A stretch of DNA of 64,000 nucleotides from NCBI GenBank assembly GCA_000181795.3, contig CM012954.1:11443730-11507729 (forward strand), given 5' to 3'. The translations under genes and the position numbers were made by a program. The stretch comes from Trichinella spiralis (taxonomy: Eukaryota > Nematoda > Enoplea > Trichinellida > Trichinellidae). Below the pieces are notes generated by a model. The model saw nothing but the letters and a program-made list of their open reading frames with translations. It had not been told where the DNA came from and did no database searches. Shown here piece after piece: positions 1-11,971 of this stretch (the stretch's first letter is position 1; every line of letters begins with the position of its first letter).

Positions 1-647
1 TCAGTATAAACTATTTTTTATTATCCATATAATTTTGATACGCAGTGATAGCATTTCCGTTTATTTTTAGTAATCTGCGATGCTTCATGTTAATAATATT
101 TCATTTTAGGTAATTTTAGGGAAAAAATTTGCATAACAATACCATATTACGTAGTAATATGAAGTGTGTAAATAGAAACGTAATAAATTTCATCGTCTCG
201 TTTCATAATGTTGCTCGTATTGTTTATTTTAGTGCGCTATTACTGATGGAAAATTAGGTTGTTCTTCATGAAGCAAAGTAAATAGTCATTTGCATGATTT
301 TCTTATTATATAATTGTCCAAGCACATCGATTTTATTATGTTATTCAGTTCACTCCAATGCTATGAATCTAGCACGTGGTCAACTATAATTCCGCTCTTC
401 AACACCATCCATGAATAACTGGTAAGTTGGATTTGATATTTTGGTGGTGGCATGCTATGCATGTTACTTGACTTATATGGTGAATGGTAATTGGCGGGTG
501 TCTTTCTCGTGTAATTATTGCTAAGTTTTAGATACATCAGATGCTGAAGACGAAGAAGTATCTATTTCTGTTTTTTATTTATAGATGACTGCATTAATAT
601 AGTTCACTTTTAGAATTTACATTATTTTATATTCACATCAATGAATA
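1..647 (+). repeat. Left arm of the long inverted repeat
   Basis: Begins (in the window) with TCAGTATAAACTATTTTTTA and matches the reverse complement of 6001-6647 throughout, with small differences such as TATCTATTTC versus TACCTATTTC near 560. Similarity fades after about 650, where only short patches such as ATGCATCATRAT still correspond. It may extend left of the window. Confidence 0.85.
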
Positions 648-1088
648 TGAAACAACCAAATTCTGAAAACTAACTGAATATGGTAACTATGCATCATGAT
701 GAATATGCCTTGCTTTTTACTTGAATTTTTCTGTTAAATTTAGGTTGAAGGTTGCAGTGCTATTAGCGCCACATTCCTTTCATTCTAACTGCAGCACTAA
801 TGTTAAATTATCATGTATGTGATATCATAGATTATGTGCCTTTGATTCAATTCTTTTTAGAATTGAAAATTACATTTGCCTTGCAATTTGAAAATTTTGA
901 AAATGCCCAGATGCAATCTATTATCAGTGAAGTCAGGTAAAAGCTGTTGAACAGTGGTTGTTGGAGTTGATGACCTAGCGTTCAAAAACCATATGACAAA
1001 AAACAGTAAGTGTTGAATTTGTTTAAATAGATAGCAAGACGTTCTGCGTATTAGATATAGGTGGAATTTGGTGACTTCTGTAATTACA

Positions 1089-2197
1089 GATTACGTCATC
1101 AGCTGAGTTTTTATGGTGTTTCTTTTGCTCTGGGCAACTTGGTAAGTCATGTTCACATCATTTCGTTCTAAATTTGCCATCACAAACATCCGTAAGTAAT
1201 GAATTTGCTCCTGACTGCATTTGGATCGTACAGTGTTTGGTGCAGTGACGTTTCCAAGTTGTTCTAGTGTGGTTTCACTTACCATAAAAGTAAGATCGAA
1301 TGGATTGTAATTGTAGCAGATTTCGCTGAGTCAGCCGAGCAGCGTTCGTACAAATCCTGACAAGGTATTGGTGGTGCTTGTTGCTGTCAGTGCGTTTCAA
1401 ATGTGATATGACAAAAATTAGTGAGTAGCTTTTGATTATAATAGCTGTGGATTACGTCATCCCATGAAGCTTGTACCGTTTGCAACCCGTGATCGCATGG
1501 AGGTAAAGGCGTTTCCTAGCCGTCCCAGTGTGCCTTTGCTTATCACAAATAGTATCGTTCATCAGTAAGTATTGAATTTGATTAATTAGCTGGAAAATGC
1601 GAGTATTGAGAGATTGAATTTGAATATCTATCTGAACATGAATACATGAATATCTATAATAACATATACATCATAAGCTGAACTGTTTTCAAGTTCCTTT
1701 CGCTCTGGTCACCGTGCTTAGTCATGTTCACATCAGTTCGTTCTAAATGTGGCATCACAAACATCCGTAAGTATTTAACTTGCTCCTGATTGCAGTTGGA
1801 TGCGTAAAGTGTGCACATTTTATCCATGACAGCATTACATTAACATCAAGCGAATTCGACGTTTCCTCTGATGGCCCTCTGAGTTGAAGTTGACGCGGTG
1901 ACGTTCATCATTGGTACTAGTGTGGTATCACTTATCATAAGAGTTAGAAAGAAATAAATGATTGTAATTCTAGCAGACAACGTTGAGACAGTCGAGTAGC
2001 GCTGGTGCCCGTGTAGATCTTTCGTCAGTGCGCTTCCAATGTGAGATGACAAAAATTAGTAAGTAGTTTTTGTTTATAATAGCTGTGGATTACGTCATCC
2101 CATGAATCTTGTACCGTTTGCAACCCGTGTTCACATGGACGTAAAGGCGCTTCCTAGCCGTCCCAGTGTGCCTTTGCTTATCACAAATTCACAAAGT
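1089..2197 (+). repeat. Near-tandem duplication inside the element
   Basis: Two diverged copies, about 1089-1589 and 1668-2197. Shared landmarks include TTCGTTCTAAAT, CATCACAAACATCCGTAAGT, GGATTACGTCATCCCATGAA and TAGCCGTCCCAGTGTGCC. The offset is about 571 bp at the start and about 635 bp near the end, so copy 2 holds roughly 60 bp of extra sequence around 1820-1890. A weaker inverted relative lies at about 4800-5000. Confidence 0.75.
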
Positions 2198-2609
2198 TAA
2201 ATGAATAGAACAGGTATGTCGATGTACATCCCAGCATTTTGTTCCTGATAGCAATTTGTGAATATTTTAGTCGCAGCCGATGGCACTCAAATTGCGTTTC
2301 ATTCGGTTCTGATGTTTTTCTTTGTCACGCAAGGTAAGGAAGAATTGCATTATTTTTTGTAGGATAATTGTCTTTAATGTTTTAGTGCGTAACTGTGAAG
2401 ACGAGAGCCGCATCTTGAATGATCTCCATCGAATAACGTATTATGCTGCTGTTATTCGTCTTCAATTACTTTTTATAATATGGCTGTAATTTGGTATATA
2501 ACTATATTCAATTATGAATTTTAGAATCATGGCATGTTTATATTAAATTCTTCATTTAGAGCAGTAGAGAGCGTAAAGTACTGGTACGTAGCATCAAGGA
2601 AAGTGGACA

Positions 2610-2885
2610 AAGTAATGCAGGTAAGTACAGTGGAAGCGGATATATTAATGTGATTGCGTACAGGTAATTGGATTGCAGGTAAGTACAATAACGTAGGGTG
2701 CAGGTGAGTAAAATGTGCAGGTAAGTATATAAAGAAGAATGATATCGTAGATTTAAGAGAGATAGCGGAGAGGTAAAGGTAAGTATGAGGTGAAACTCTA
2801 CGCTGAGTGGAGTACGGGAAAGCGTAGTTAAGTAGTAAGGTAAATGCAGAACATGTAAGTATCGAATTGCAGGAGTAAGAAGCCT
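2610..2885 (+). repeat. Array of 5'-splice-site-like GGTAAGT motifs, plus strand
   Basis: About eight copies of a GCAGGTAAGTA-like word (variants GCAGGTGAGTA, AAGGTAAGTAT, CATGTAAGTAT) in 270 bases with irregular spacing. Each is close to the consensus 5' splice site complementary to U1 snRNA. There is no coding frame around them. Confidence 0.7.
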
Positions 2886-2904
2886 GGGGATGAATTATGT
2901 AAAT

Positions 2905-3450
2905 TTTCGAAAAAAAACACCTGAGGAAATGCCCTGGGCATAGCCTGAAAGCAAATAAAAATTTGCATATCCCCCTGAAGGCAAATATTGTGCATTAAAA
3001 TGCTTCAGGCGTAGCCTGCGGGAATATGCAAATTTTTATTTGCCCTGAGGCATAGCCTGAGGCGATGCCTGCGGCTAAATTTCAAAAAATTTCAAAATTT
3101 TCAAAAAATTGCCTGAGGCATAGCCCCAGGCGTAGCCTCAGGGCATATAAAATTTGCATATTACCCTGAGGCAATTAAAAATTTGCATAAAAACCCCCTT
3201 AGGTCAAATATTGTGCTATAATTTGCCTGGAGGATAGCCTAAGGGCATATGCAAATTTTTATTTGCCCTGGGGCATAGCCTGAGGGCAAAGCCTGGGGCT
3301 ATATTTTAAAAAATTCGAAATTTTCAAAATTTTGCCTGAGGCATAGCCTAAGGCGTAGCCTGAAGTCAAATAAAAATTTGCATATTGCCCATAGGCGATT
3401 AAAAATTTGCATATTTTATTAAATAAATCGCCTCAGGCTTTTTAAAATTT
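2905..3450. repeat. Central palindromic GCCTGAGGC / TTTGCATAT repeat block
   Basis: Degenerate repeats of GCCTGAGGCATAGCCTGAGG alternating with AAATTTTTATTTGCC or its complement. The core CCTGAGG/CCTCAGG is nearly palindromic and copies occur in both orientations, so the block can fold on itself. It lies at the symmetry centre of the inverted-repeat element (centre about 3324) and separates the two arrays of splice-donor-like motifs. Confidence 0.7.
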
Positions 3451-3479
3451 GTAATTTCAATGTGCACATCTACATAATA

Positions 3480-3895
3480 TACCGTACCATTCACAACTTA
3501 CCTTCACAATTATACTTGCCTTCACTCTATGCACTACTTACCTTTCCACTTATACCTACCTTCACATTACTTACCACTTACCTTCCCCTATGCAGTACTC
3601 ACCTTCACAATTATACCTTCACCCTAAACACTACTTACCTTTGCACTTTTACTTACCTTCACCCTAAACTCTACTTACCTTTGCACTTATACTTACCTTC
3701 ACCAAAAACACTACTTACCTTCACACTTATACTTACCTTCACAATTATACTTGCCTTCACCCTATGCAATATTTACCTTCACACTACACACTAACTGCCT
3801 TTACCTATGCAGTACTCACCTTCACATTTATACTTACCTTCACACCTATTCTTACCTGACTTACCCTTAACTATTTATCTTCATACTTACCCATA
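3480..3895 (-). repeat. Array of 5'-splice-site-like motifs, minus strand
   Basis: Minisatellite of CTTACCTTCACA plus spacer (such as ATTATA or CTATGCAGTA), about twenty degenerate copies in 400 bases. Read on the minus strand each unit is GTGAAGGTAAGTAT, again a strong 5' splice-site consensus. The array mirrors 2610-2885 across the central palindromic block, so the donors on both sides point toward the centre. Confidence 0.75.
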
Positions 3896-6000
3896 GTCTG
3901 CTTCCTTGTCTTTTTAGACTTAGACTTTTTAGACACTACGCTATTTACTTAGCCATGTTGCCTTTAACTGACTCTCTGAATCCATAACTAAAATGAATTC
4001 TTACATAAAAAAATGAAATCCTGAAAACACTGTAAACAATAATTATAAAAAATTATAAAAAGCAATTATGAAAAAATTATGAAAAGCAAAATTATAAAAA
4101 CCTGAAAAACTAAAACGACAAAATTTACACTTTTCAACTTTCATAGCTTATAAAAGTAAAATGTACATACGTCGCCAAACTGAGCGGCATCAACTGGTGG
4201 TAGTGCTTTGTGATGACGTATTTATCGACGTGATTACGAATCTTTGTGAAGACACTACATGTTCAATAACGGATAGCTACCAAAGAATACAGCAATTTCA
4301 TTCATCTATAACTAAACTTAATTTGATTCTGAAAATATTTGCAAAACAAGTGTGCTGAAAAGTAAAGCATGTTAAACAAAATTGATATGAAACAGCCATA
4401 TTATAAAAAATTAATTGAAGACAAATAACAGTGCATCGTCGTTCCTTAATTACTAAGTATACAAATTTGTAGAAAAACTACTTGCTAGTCATACAACATT
4501 TGTCCTTCAGGATGCAAGCATCTGAACAGCTACGCGCTGAAATTTTCAATTAAACATCCTAAGCATGTGATAAGCAACACCGCAGTGTAAATGAACACTA
4601 TCACTCATCAATAAACAAAATCTCTACTTACAAAATACTAAAACTTACCTACTCACATAATACTTTACAAAAATACTCACCAAACGCACTGAAGGCAACA
4701 CGCACTACCAGACTTGTATGATGTATCCGAAAACCAGTGCAAATCGACTATATTCACGATATATGCTACTATTACAATCATTATTTAATTATATCGTACT
4801 CCTATAATAAGTGAAGTCACACAGGTTTCTGGACCAATACTGGGTAACGTCATTGAGCCAACCTATACTAACGCAGGAGTATGAACGTATATCTGTTCGA
4901 TGTCGATGACGTAATCCATTCCTATAATGGGCAAAATGTGTACTTATTTTTGTGATGGCACATTTAGAACGCATTGTGATAAAGGTGACATACCATGTTG
5001 GCAAGAGCAACAGGAATTCCAAAAAGTTTCAATTATGTTGACGCACACTATTTAATTCGATAACAAGAAGCACACAGGATCAAATATAAGTGGAATTAGA
5101 AGACATTAATAATAGTAACAGATTACAGATAGTCAATTACTTACAGACTTTTGTACATCTTTTCAATCCATTGAAAGAAACCTGAACCACCATTAGAGAA
5201 AGACATTCAAGTTTATAGAAATAATTCCACTGCACTGACACAACCCATTGCTATAACAAAGTGCATAAAATTCATTCTTACTGTAACAATGAAGAAAACC
5301 AGAAAGCGGAACTGTTGAGACACATGATTGATCAATGTAGAAACATGAACACAGCAATAGTCAAACTAAAAAATAGATACTAAATAACACAGCAAAATGA
5401 AAAATTGGATAACAAAATGAATGAAATTCAAATATCATCGTGATGCACTGTTATTCGGCTTCAATCACTTTTTATAATACGGCTGTTTCTCATAAGCACT
5501 ATTTCAACCGCTATCATGAGTTCATATAAAGCACACGCAACCTAATATATAGAACAGAAATAAATATAGTTGCATTACCTCCTTGATGATATACCAATGA
5601 AGACAATTCAGAAAAAAAATTGAAATTATTTAATAAACAATTAGTGTCATACAAACAGAATATTTTTTACCTACACTCTTTCCAAATATTGCATTGCATT
5701 ATCTTGTACATCTAAAAAGCTATATTTCTAATGTAAAATTCAAATTTAAAATTAACTAAAATCAAAGGCAACGAATCTACAATATTACTTACATTGAACG
5801 TACGAATACAATAACAGACGTGCTGCTGATGGCGTTGCTAACTTACAATCCAAATATCTCGCAAATAATCATTTTGCGCACCTGCTTCTTAGCCATCATT
5901 TTTATTGAAATTTCACGGGAATAAACAAAATTGCAAATCAACTGCAGATGAAAATAATTATGATGCATAGTGGCATCATCTTCTCATGATAGGATTTTTT

Positions 6001-6647
6001 ATATTCATTGATATGAAAATAAAATAATGTAAATTCTAAAAGTGAATCATATTAATGCAGTCATCTCTAAATAAAAACAGAAATAGGTACTTCTTCGTCT
6101 TCAGCATCTGATGTATCTAAAACTTAGCAATAATAACACTAGAAAGACACCCGCCAGTTACCATTCACCATATAAGTAAAGTAACATGCATAGCATGCCA
6201 CCACCAAAATATCAAATCCAACTTACCAGTTATTCATGGATGGTGTTGAAGAGCGGAATTATAGTTGACCACGTGCTAGATTCATAGCATTGGAGTGAAC
6301 TGAATAACATAATAAAATCGATGCGCTTGGACAATTATATAATAAGAAAATCATGCAAATGACTATTTACTTTGCTTCATGAAGAACAACCTAATTTTCC
6401 ATCAGTAATAGCGCACTAAAATAAACAATACGAGCAACATTATGAAACGAGACGATGAAATTTATTACGTTTCTATTTACACACTTCATATTACTACGTA
6501 ATATGGTATTGTTATGCAAATTTTTTCCCTAAAATTACCTAAAATGAAATATTATTAACATGAAGCATCGCAGATTACTAAAAATAAACGGAAATGCTAT
6601 CACTGCGTATCAAAATTATATGGATAATAAAAAATAGTTTATACTGA
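6001..6647 (-). repeat. Right arm of the long inverted repeat
   Basis: Reverse complement of 1-647. It ends with TTTATACTGA at 6638-6647, the complement of the window's first bases. Because the left partner is cut by the window edge, the arm may continue beyond 6647. Confidence 0.85.
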
Positions 6648-9600
6648 AAATAGTTACGAAAATAAAATTCTTTTCCAGATTTATGGAAAATTGAACAGTT
6701 GTCATGAAATTTTATGATGATAACTGCGACAGAAATTTTATAATATACAATTTATCTCATCACAGATTTTAACAAGTACGCATCGTAGACATCATGATGG
6801 TAAGTGGCTGCACCAGTGGGTATGCTACTTGAAAGCTTATTTACTATTAAAATTTTGTTTAAACTGAACTTTTGCTTACACCTTATGATGATTTATAGTA
6901 AACCCGCAAACATGGTTGAGCTCTGCATCAGCGCGCCACATACAATGTGGGAAAAACTCTAATCGCAGAAATTAAGTAACTCAACGATTTGCAATAAATT
7001 CAAGAAACTTATGCGGGTGATAATTCTGTATTGGATTTTATGAAAAGAATAAAACAAAAGAATCACGAGTAGCCTGGATTTGGTTATATTGCTAGTCGAT
7101 AACAATTATGAGAAATTAGATTTATATGAGATGAAAACAGCTAAGTGCTGTTCATTCAACTCGAAACAGGGGGTGGGCAGCATTTTCAGTTGAATGCGAT
7201 CTCTGTTCAGCTTAGTATTATTACGAGCTCAATGATGGGGATCATTAGAAAGGAAAGGAGGGCGGGACAGCATAGCAGGAAGGATTGAGGGAGAAGATGA
7301 AGGATGGAGGAGGTGGAAGTTGTCATATGCGTTCTTCCACTCAATCTTCGCGTATAATATTCAGGCGTTCCTTCATTTATCAATACTGGCAACATTGATG
7401 GGCATTGAGTTATTTTCTCAATGACAGAAAATAGGTGCATCTGTATAAGTCAGTGCTATTGGCGGTACAATGACATAATAGAAACTTTAAGGGGTCATTT
7501 GAAAAATGAAGGGAACGTTACTGCCATTCTAAAAGTATCAAAGGTGGTAGTATAAAGGTGTGTTCACTAGCTAACAGCAGCTTTCCTATGTCATGCTGAA
7601 ACAATGTTGTGCACGATTTGAGCAGTGACAAGCATTTAGGGGTGCAATAGTGCCACTGCAGTATCCTGGTGACAGACATTTCCTTTAAACATCTGGGCAA
7701 GTATGTTACCTTAGCAATAAACATTACAGTGGGCAGTAAAGATAATGCGGGAGGGGTTCAACTGCTATGTCAGAGTACTACTTTACAAATGGATTTGTAA
7801 GGACTATTGAAAATTATAGCAAAATATACCATTAGTACTATTATATAATGGCTTGGCCGTAATAAAGTCTCGAATATTATTTGAACATCATTACTGAAAA
7901 ACAACGCGCTAGTTTCCATTCAAAAAGACTAAAATCAAACAACTACGAAAAGCTTAAAAAGCGCGCATGTTTAGTGCAGTGTGCCAAGAGAAAGAAAGAA
8001 AACATTGTATGAAAAATAGCAAATATATGAAAATTCATACCTGTCAGGGATAACGTATAAAGCAAACGTAGAGTCAAACACTTTATAACTGATGTTCGTG
8101 GTTTCTTCATATTTTTAGTCTAACAATCACAACGTATTTGTTGAACTGAACCATGAAAATGACTGAATAACGCAACGCAGTAAGTAATTAGACCGCCCTT
8201 CAGCAGCGAACATTTATACTATAGTGCAGTTCTCTCAATAAACAGAAATTTATATAAGGAACATTGCTACCGCATTTGAATAGCACAAAGTGCACGTAGC
8301 GGAATGCCAACGGCAGTGCTTACCATCATATTAGCATAAAGTTATTCTGCTGACCTAGAAATGCATGTATGCCTTGAAAACGTATAATAACAATCTAATG
8401 AGTCAACACCAAAGATTATAATAATCAAAGCCACTATCTATCACAAATAATATTGTGGCGTAAATTAAAGAAGTATAAAATAGTGTCTTACGTAAATGGG
8501 GCTGCACTGGCACGATAATAATATGTCGCAATATTCAGCAAAATTCATTCATTAATTTAAAGGAACTGATTGTTTAGTGAACATTTCAATCAGACTTTGA
8601 TCAACCACTTTGAAAAGAAGAAAAATGAATGCCTAAAACAGAAGAATGGCAAAACATAACATTTACTTAAAACACAAGCATAATGAATTGATAATTTATA
8701 TAATGCACATACTGGGTTGAAGTACTAAAAATTGTGCACCACGGTTGTCACTTTAGTCAGTGTGGAACCGGCAAAATTGTTATCTTATATGCATGGACAA
8801 AGTACAGAAGCAAATTATTAAAAATTTATAGATCTTGCCCCCTCAAACTTTACAAGAGTTTGCACTCCCCCTTGTCTGAGGGAAGGGAGCTTCACGCTCC
8901 AGGATGGGGCCCATTTTTGGTCTCTCCATCCTCCACCTGTTTTAAATATTTCAAGTCCCACTCCCGGCATGATTCTATGCAACCTACCTACCTACCATCC
9001 GTTCATTCGCTCGTGTTAGCTACTGCAAAGGTGATTTTCGAAACACCATATTTTAATAATAAATAAACAATGCGTACAGAGTGTATTTCATCATACTTAA
9101 TTGTACAGAAATTTGATGTTCATTAAATCACCAATCATCTCATATGGAGAATTCATAGAGAATATATTGGGAAATTATACTGAATATCGATTCTCAATTG
9201 CAGTGGTAAGTGATTAAGACTTAGAAATGAAAAAATTGCCACTTACTGCTAAATGCGTTGTCGTCTCATTGTTGATGTTCATGCTGTTTGAATGTTGATT
9301 GAAAAATTACTTTTCAGAAATTATTCCAAAAAATAATAATGAATAAAAAGCAAATCTAGTGTTTGGCGTTCAATGTTGGTCTTCAGTCAATTTTCCAATC
9401 AAAACGCAGTGCATCCAGCCACGGACGGGGTCAAACTAAAATTATTTCCAATATGTCAATAAAGCAAATCAACTCGCATGCAAATTTTCATTTTATTCAT
9501 TGCTGCTGACAAATGTGACTAGTGCATATTTTTCCTTGGGCTTTATATACTTTGGAAGGCACCTTGTTTAGGAGAAAATTTTATTGTAGCCCTGCCAAAC

Positions 9601-11971
9601 ATAGAAGCAATTCTCATTGCAGAAACTCTCATTTCATCTTTGTTACTAAGTATAATTTAAATGCTAAAAACAATACAAGAAATGAAATGTATACTTATTT
9701 TATATGAAATGCTCACTAGTAAGAAGACAGAAAAAGTAATAAATAATTCGTCGAAATAATTCAGATAAAGACAAATTCATTGACAATAGCAGTCATTTTA
9801 AAATGCAGAAATGACCTTGAATTGACATTTGAAATTCAGTCAAAATATAAACTATCTGACAAAAAACGCCATAACAAAAACACTAATTTAGTAAAAACAC
9901 GCCTCCGCATCTCGCGGAACTTGAGAATTGAAAATTCAAAAATGACCTACATAAATAGATCTCATTGCAAAAGGTTTTCAATGAAATAAATTATTAGCGC
10001 GCTATCTGTGCGCTCTGACTAACAAAAATTTACCAGACAAATAAATAGTGTAATTTATCTTACCCCTCTGATGATTTACAATTAAAAAGAAAATAATACA
10101 AACTGGAAATAAAGTAGAAAATTTTTCTGCATGAAAAGTGATATTTTTCTGATTTGCATAACAGTGAACATTGTGTGCTCAGTACTCTATTTGATCTGTC
10201 CTGTTCACAACGAAATTTAAAAATAAAGCACAAGTCCAAATTGAAAACTTCACCCTATTCTACAGTTAAATGTACATTTCTTCGCAAAATAGCCAATTTG
10301 AATATCAATGTTTCTAAACAACTAAATTAACTATAAAAAAATAAGAATTCTGTTTTACATGTTTTTCAAATATCAGTGCACATTAAAGTAAAAAATTATC
10401 AAATACTTAAATAAAAAATATACATGCATTATTTCATAAAAATCAAAAAAAATATCCTAAAGTTCAAATTTTACCTCGATGTAGTTTCTTTCACTTGTAA
10501 TTTTGTTGCGCAACGCTAAATCGAATGAAAAATCAACCAAGGCCACACACCGCATTGCTTTTCTCTGATTGGTCTGTTACTTTGCAACCTTCTTATCGGT
10601 GATCTGGCTATCAATATACTGTATAATACAGTACTTTTGTTAATTTCATATCTGTAATTTTATTTTTACAATATTATTTCATTTTAACCATGAAACAATG
10701 CAATAATAAACGAAAGGCACAGGTGTTTTGGATGTTACTTTACGATATTGAATGCAGGAAAATTGCCATTGTATGTGCACTGCAAGACAAGTGCGCCAAC
10801 ATCCGTTGAATTTAAAGCCACGTAAGCGAACGTGTAGCGGACGAATAAAACTTTGCGTACATTTTCTGGTCAACAATTTTCTGCTATTCAGAATATGAGT
10901 TGTGTAAACGAAACGTCTGTTCGATACATGTCCAACAGGAATAATTAATAACAAAGAACAAACTGACCAAAATGCACACAGTCCTGAGTGAGAGACACCT
11001 AGTGAAGATGGTATAATAAATGTAAGCAGGCTCTATCAACAAGTTTCAAAGTTACTGTCACGCCTGTTCTACTACCACTGAAAACTTCCGTATAAATATT
11101 CATCACAGCTGACGGCGATATCTTAATAATAATGTTTGTTAATTTTACTCAAGTTATTTGAAATATTTTTTAAAAATGTAGATACAATGCTGGACATTTT
11201 GATGAATAGAAGCATCCTTTTTAATTATGAATTATTGAAATGTGATAATAGAAATACAAATAAATTGAAGTGAATTTTGAAAAGAAAAAAACCTGAGAAA
11301 GAAACGAGAGAAAAGAATGGAGTAGAATGTGAGAAGCGGAAACAAAGAGGGGCATAAAATGATTTGATGAAGAAAGCAAATTTTGAAAAAATTAGAAAAT
11401 TGAAAAGCAAAGAAAAAAAAACAACACAGCAAAACAGAAAGTTAGCGAGGAAGGAGCGCAGTAGCGAGAACATTAATGAGCAGACATTTTCATATTGGCC
11501 AAATAAGCAGCAACAAATTACGTCAGCACAGAAAACTAGTGAACAAAAAATCACTGACAAAAATACACTAGCTTGTATAATAATAATAATAATAATAATT
11601 GTGCACATAGTGATGATATTGTAAAAAAGATGCGTCTTTATTGCTGCTTATTTGCATAAAGACAACAGAAAACTAGAATTATTTATAGAATTGCACAGTA
11701 GATAGATCATGAGAAACAGAAAAAAAGAAATTTGATACTTGCAGTACAATAAGCTTGAACAATAATAATAATAATAGCAACAGGTTGATAAGGCATAGTT
11801 TTTTGAGATGAATAATAATAAAAGTAAATAAATTGAATTAATTGGAACAAATGAACAAATGCAAAAAAGAAAAAAATAACTGTACTTTGATGAATGAAGA
11901 GAAAGTGGAGCAGCAAAAGTTGATAGGAATAAAAAAGTGATATATAATTTAAGAGCAATATGCACGCACAA
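6648..11971. other. Intergenic; no supported gene
   Basis: AT-rich, non-coding as far as I can see. Things that stand out: a purine-rich stretch on the plus strand at about 7245-7320; a GC-richer patch at about 8830-9010 with a frame of ~110 codons that begins at a GTG and has no recognisable domain; a patch at about 10480-10650 with a reversed CCAAT box (TGATTGGTC) and an imperfect palindrome ACTGTATAATACAGT; TAA microsatellites at 11577-11599 and about 11761-11776. The last ~330 bases, up to a possible poly(A) signal at 11637, are probably the 3' UTR of the FERM gene on the minus strand. Confidence 0.6.
11637..11642 (-). terminator. Possible poly(A) signal of the FRMD6/Expanded-like gene
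   Basis: AATAAA on the minus strand, about 330 bases downstream of the stop codon at 11972-11974. It is the first canonical hexamer I would choose, but AATAAA-like words are common in this AT-rich DNA. Confidence 0.4.

Larger units (their letters stand above)
2446..5483. repeat. Three-copy ~40-bp interspersed motif within the element
   Basis: The motif reading TGTTATTCGTCTTCAATTAC and continuing to ATAATATGGCTG occurs at about 2446-2487 (plus), 4388-4440 (minus, diverged) and 5443-5483 (plus). The coordinates given are the outer limits of the three copies, not one continuous repeat. Confidence 0.55.
1..6647. mobile_element. Giant inverted-repeat (foldback-type) element, no transposase seen
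   Basis: The first ~647 bases are the reverse complement of about 6001-6647. Position i pairs with position 6648-i at both ends of the arms, so they have equal length and almost no indels, with a few scattered mismatches. The left arm runs off the window start, so the true outer boundary and any target-site duplication are not visible. Inside are a near-tandem duplication (about 1089-1589 and 1668-2197), an inverted diverged relative of it (about 4800-5000), a three-copy ~40-bp motif, and a central repeat block. No open frame resembles a transposase, integrase or polymerase. By structure it is most like a large non-autonomous DNA transposon of the foldback or long-TIR kind; a recent local inverted duplication is the alternative. 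The class cannot be assigned from the sequence alone. Confidence 0.75.

Noticed and set aside
3462-3794. 110-codon frame (Leu/Tyr/Thr-rich) on the plus strand
   Set aside because: It lies wholly in the CTTACCTTCACA minisatellite, begins at GTG, and is a by-product of a short repeat unit without stops.
2905-3895. Regular short repeats that might suggest a CRISPR array
   Set aside because: Units are degenerate, spacers are not unique, spacing is irregular and the DNA is eukaryotic. They are satellite-like repeats of the inverted element.
8734-9066. 110-codon frame on the plus strand in a GC-richer patch
   Set aside because: No ATG at the start, no domain, and a repeat-like CCTACCTACC stretch. 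Not enough to call a gene.
10679-10954. 91-codon minus-strand frame
   Set aside because: No recognisable motif, no neighbouring exons, and typical length for chance frames in this region.
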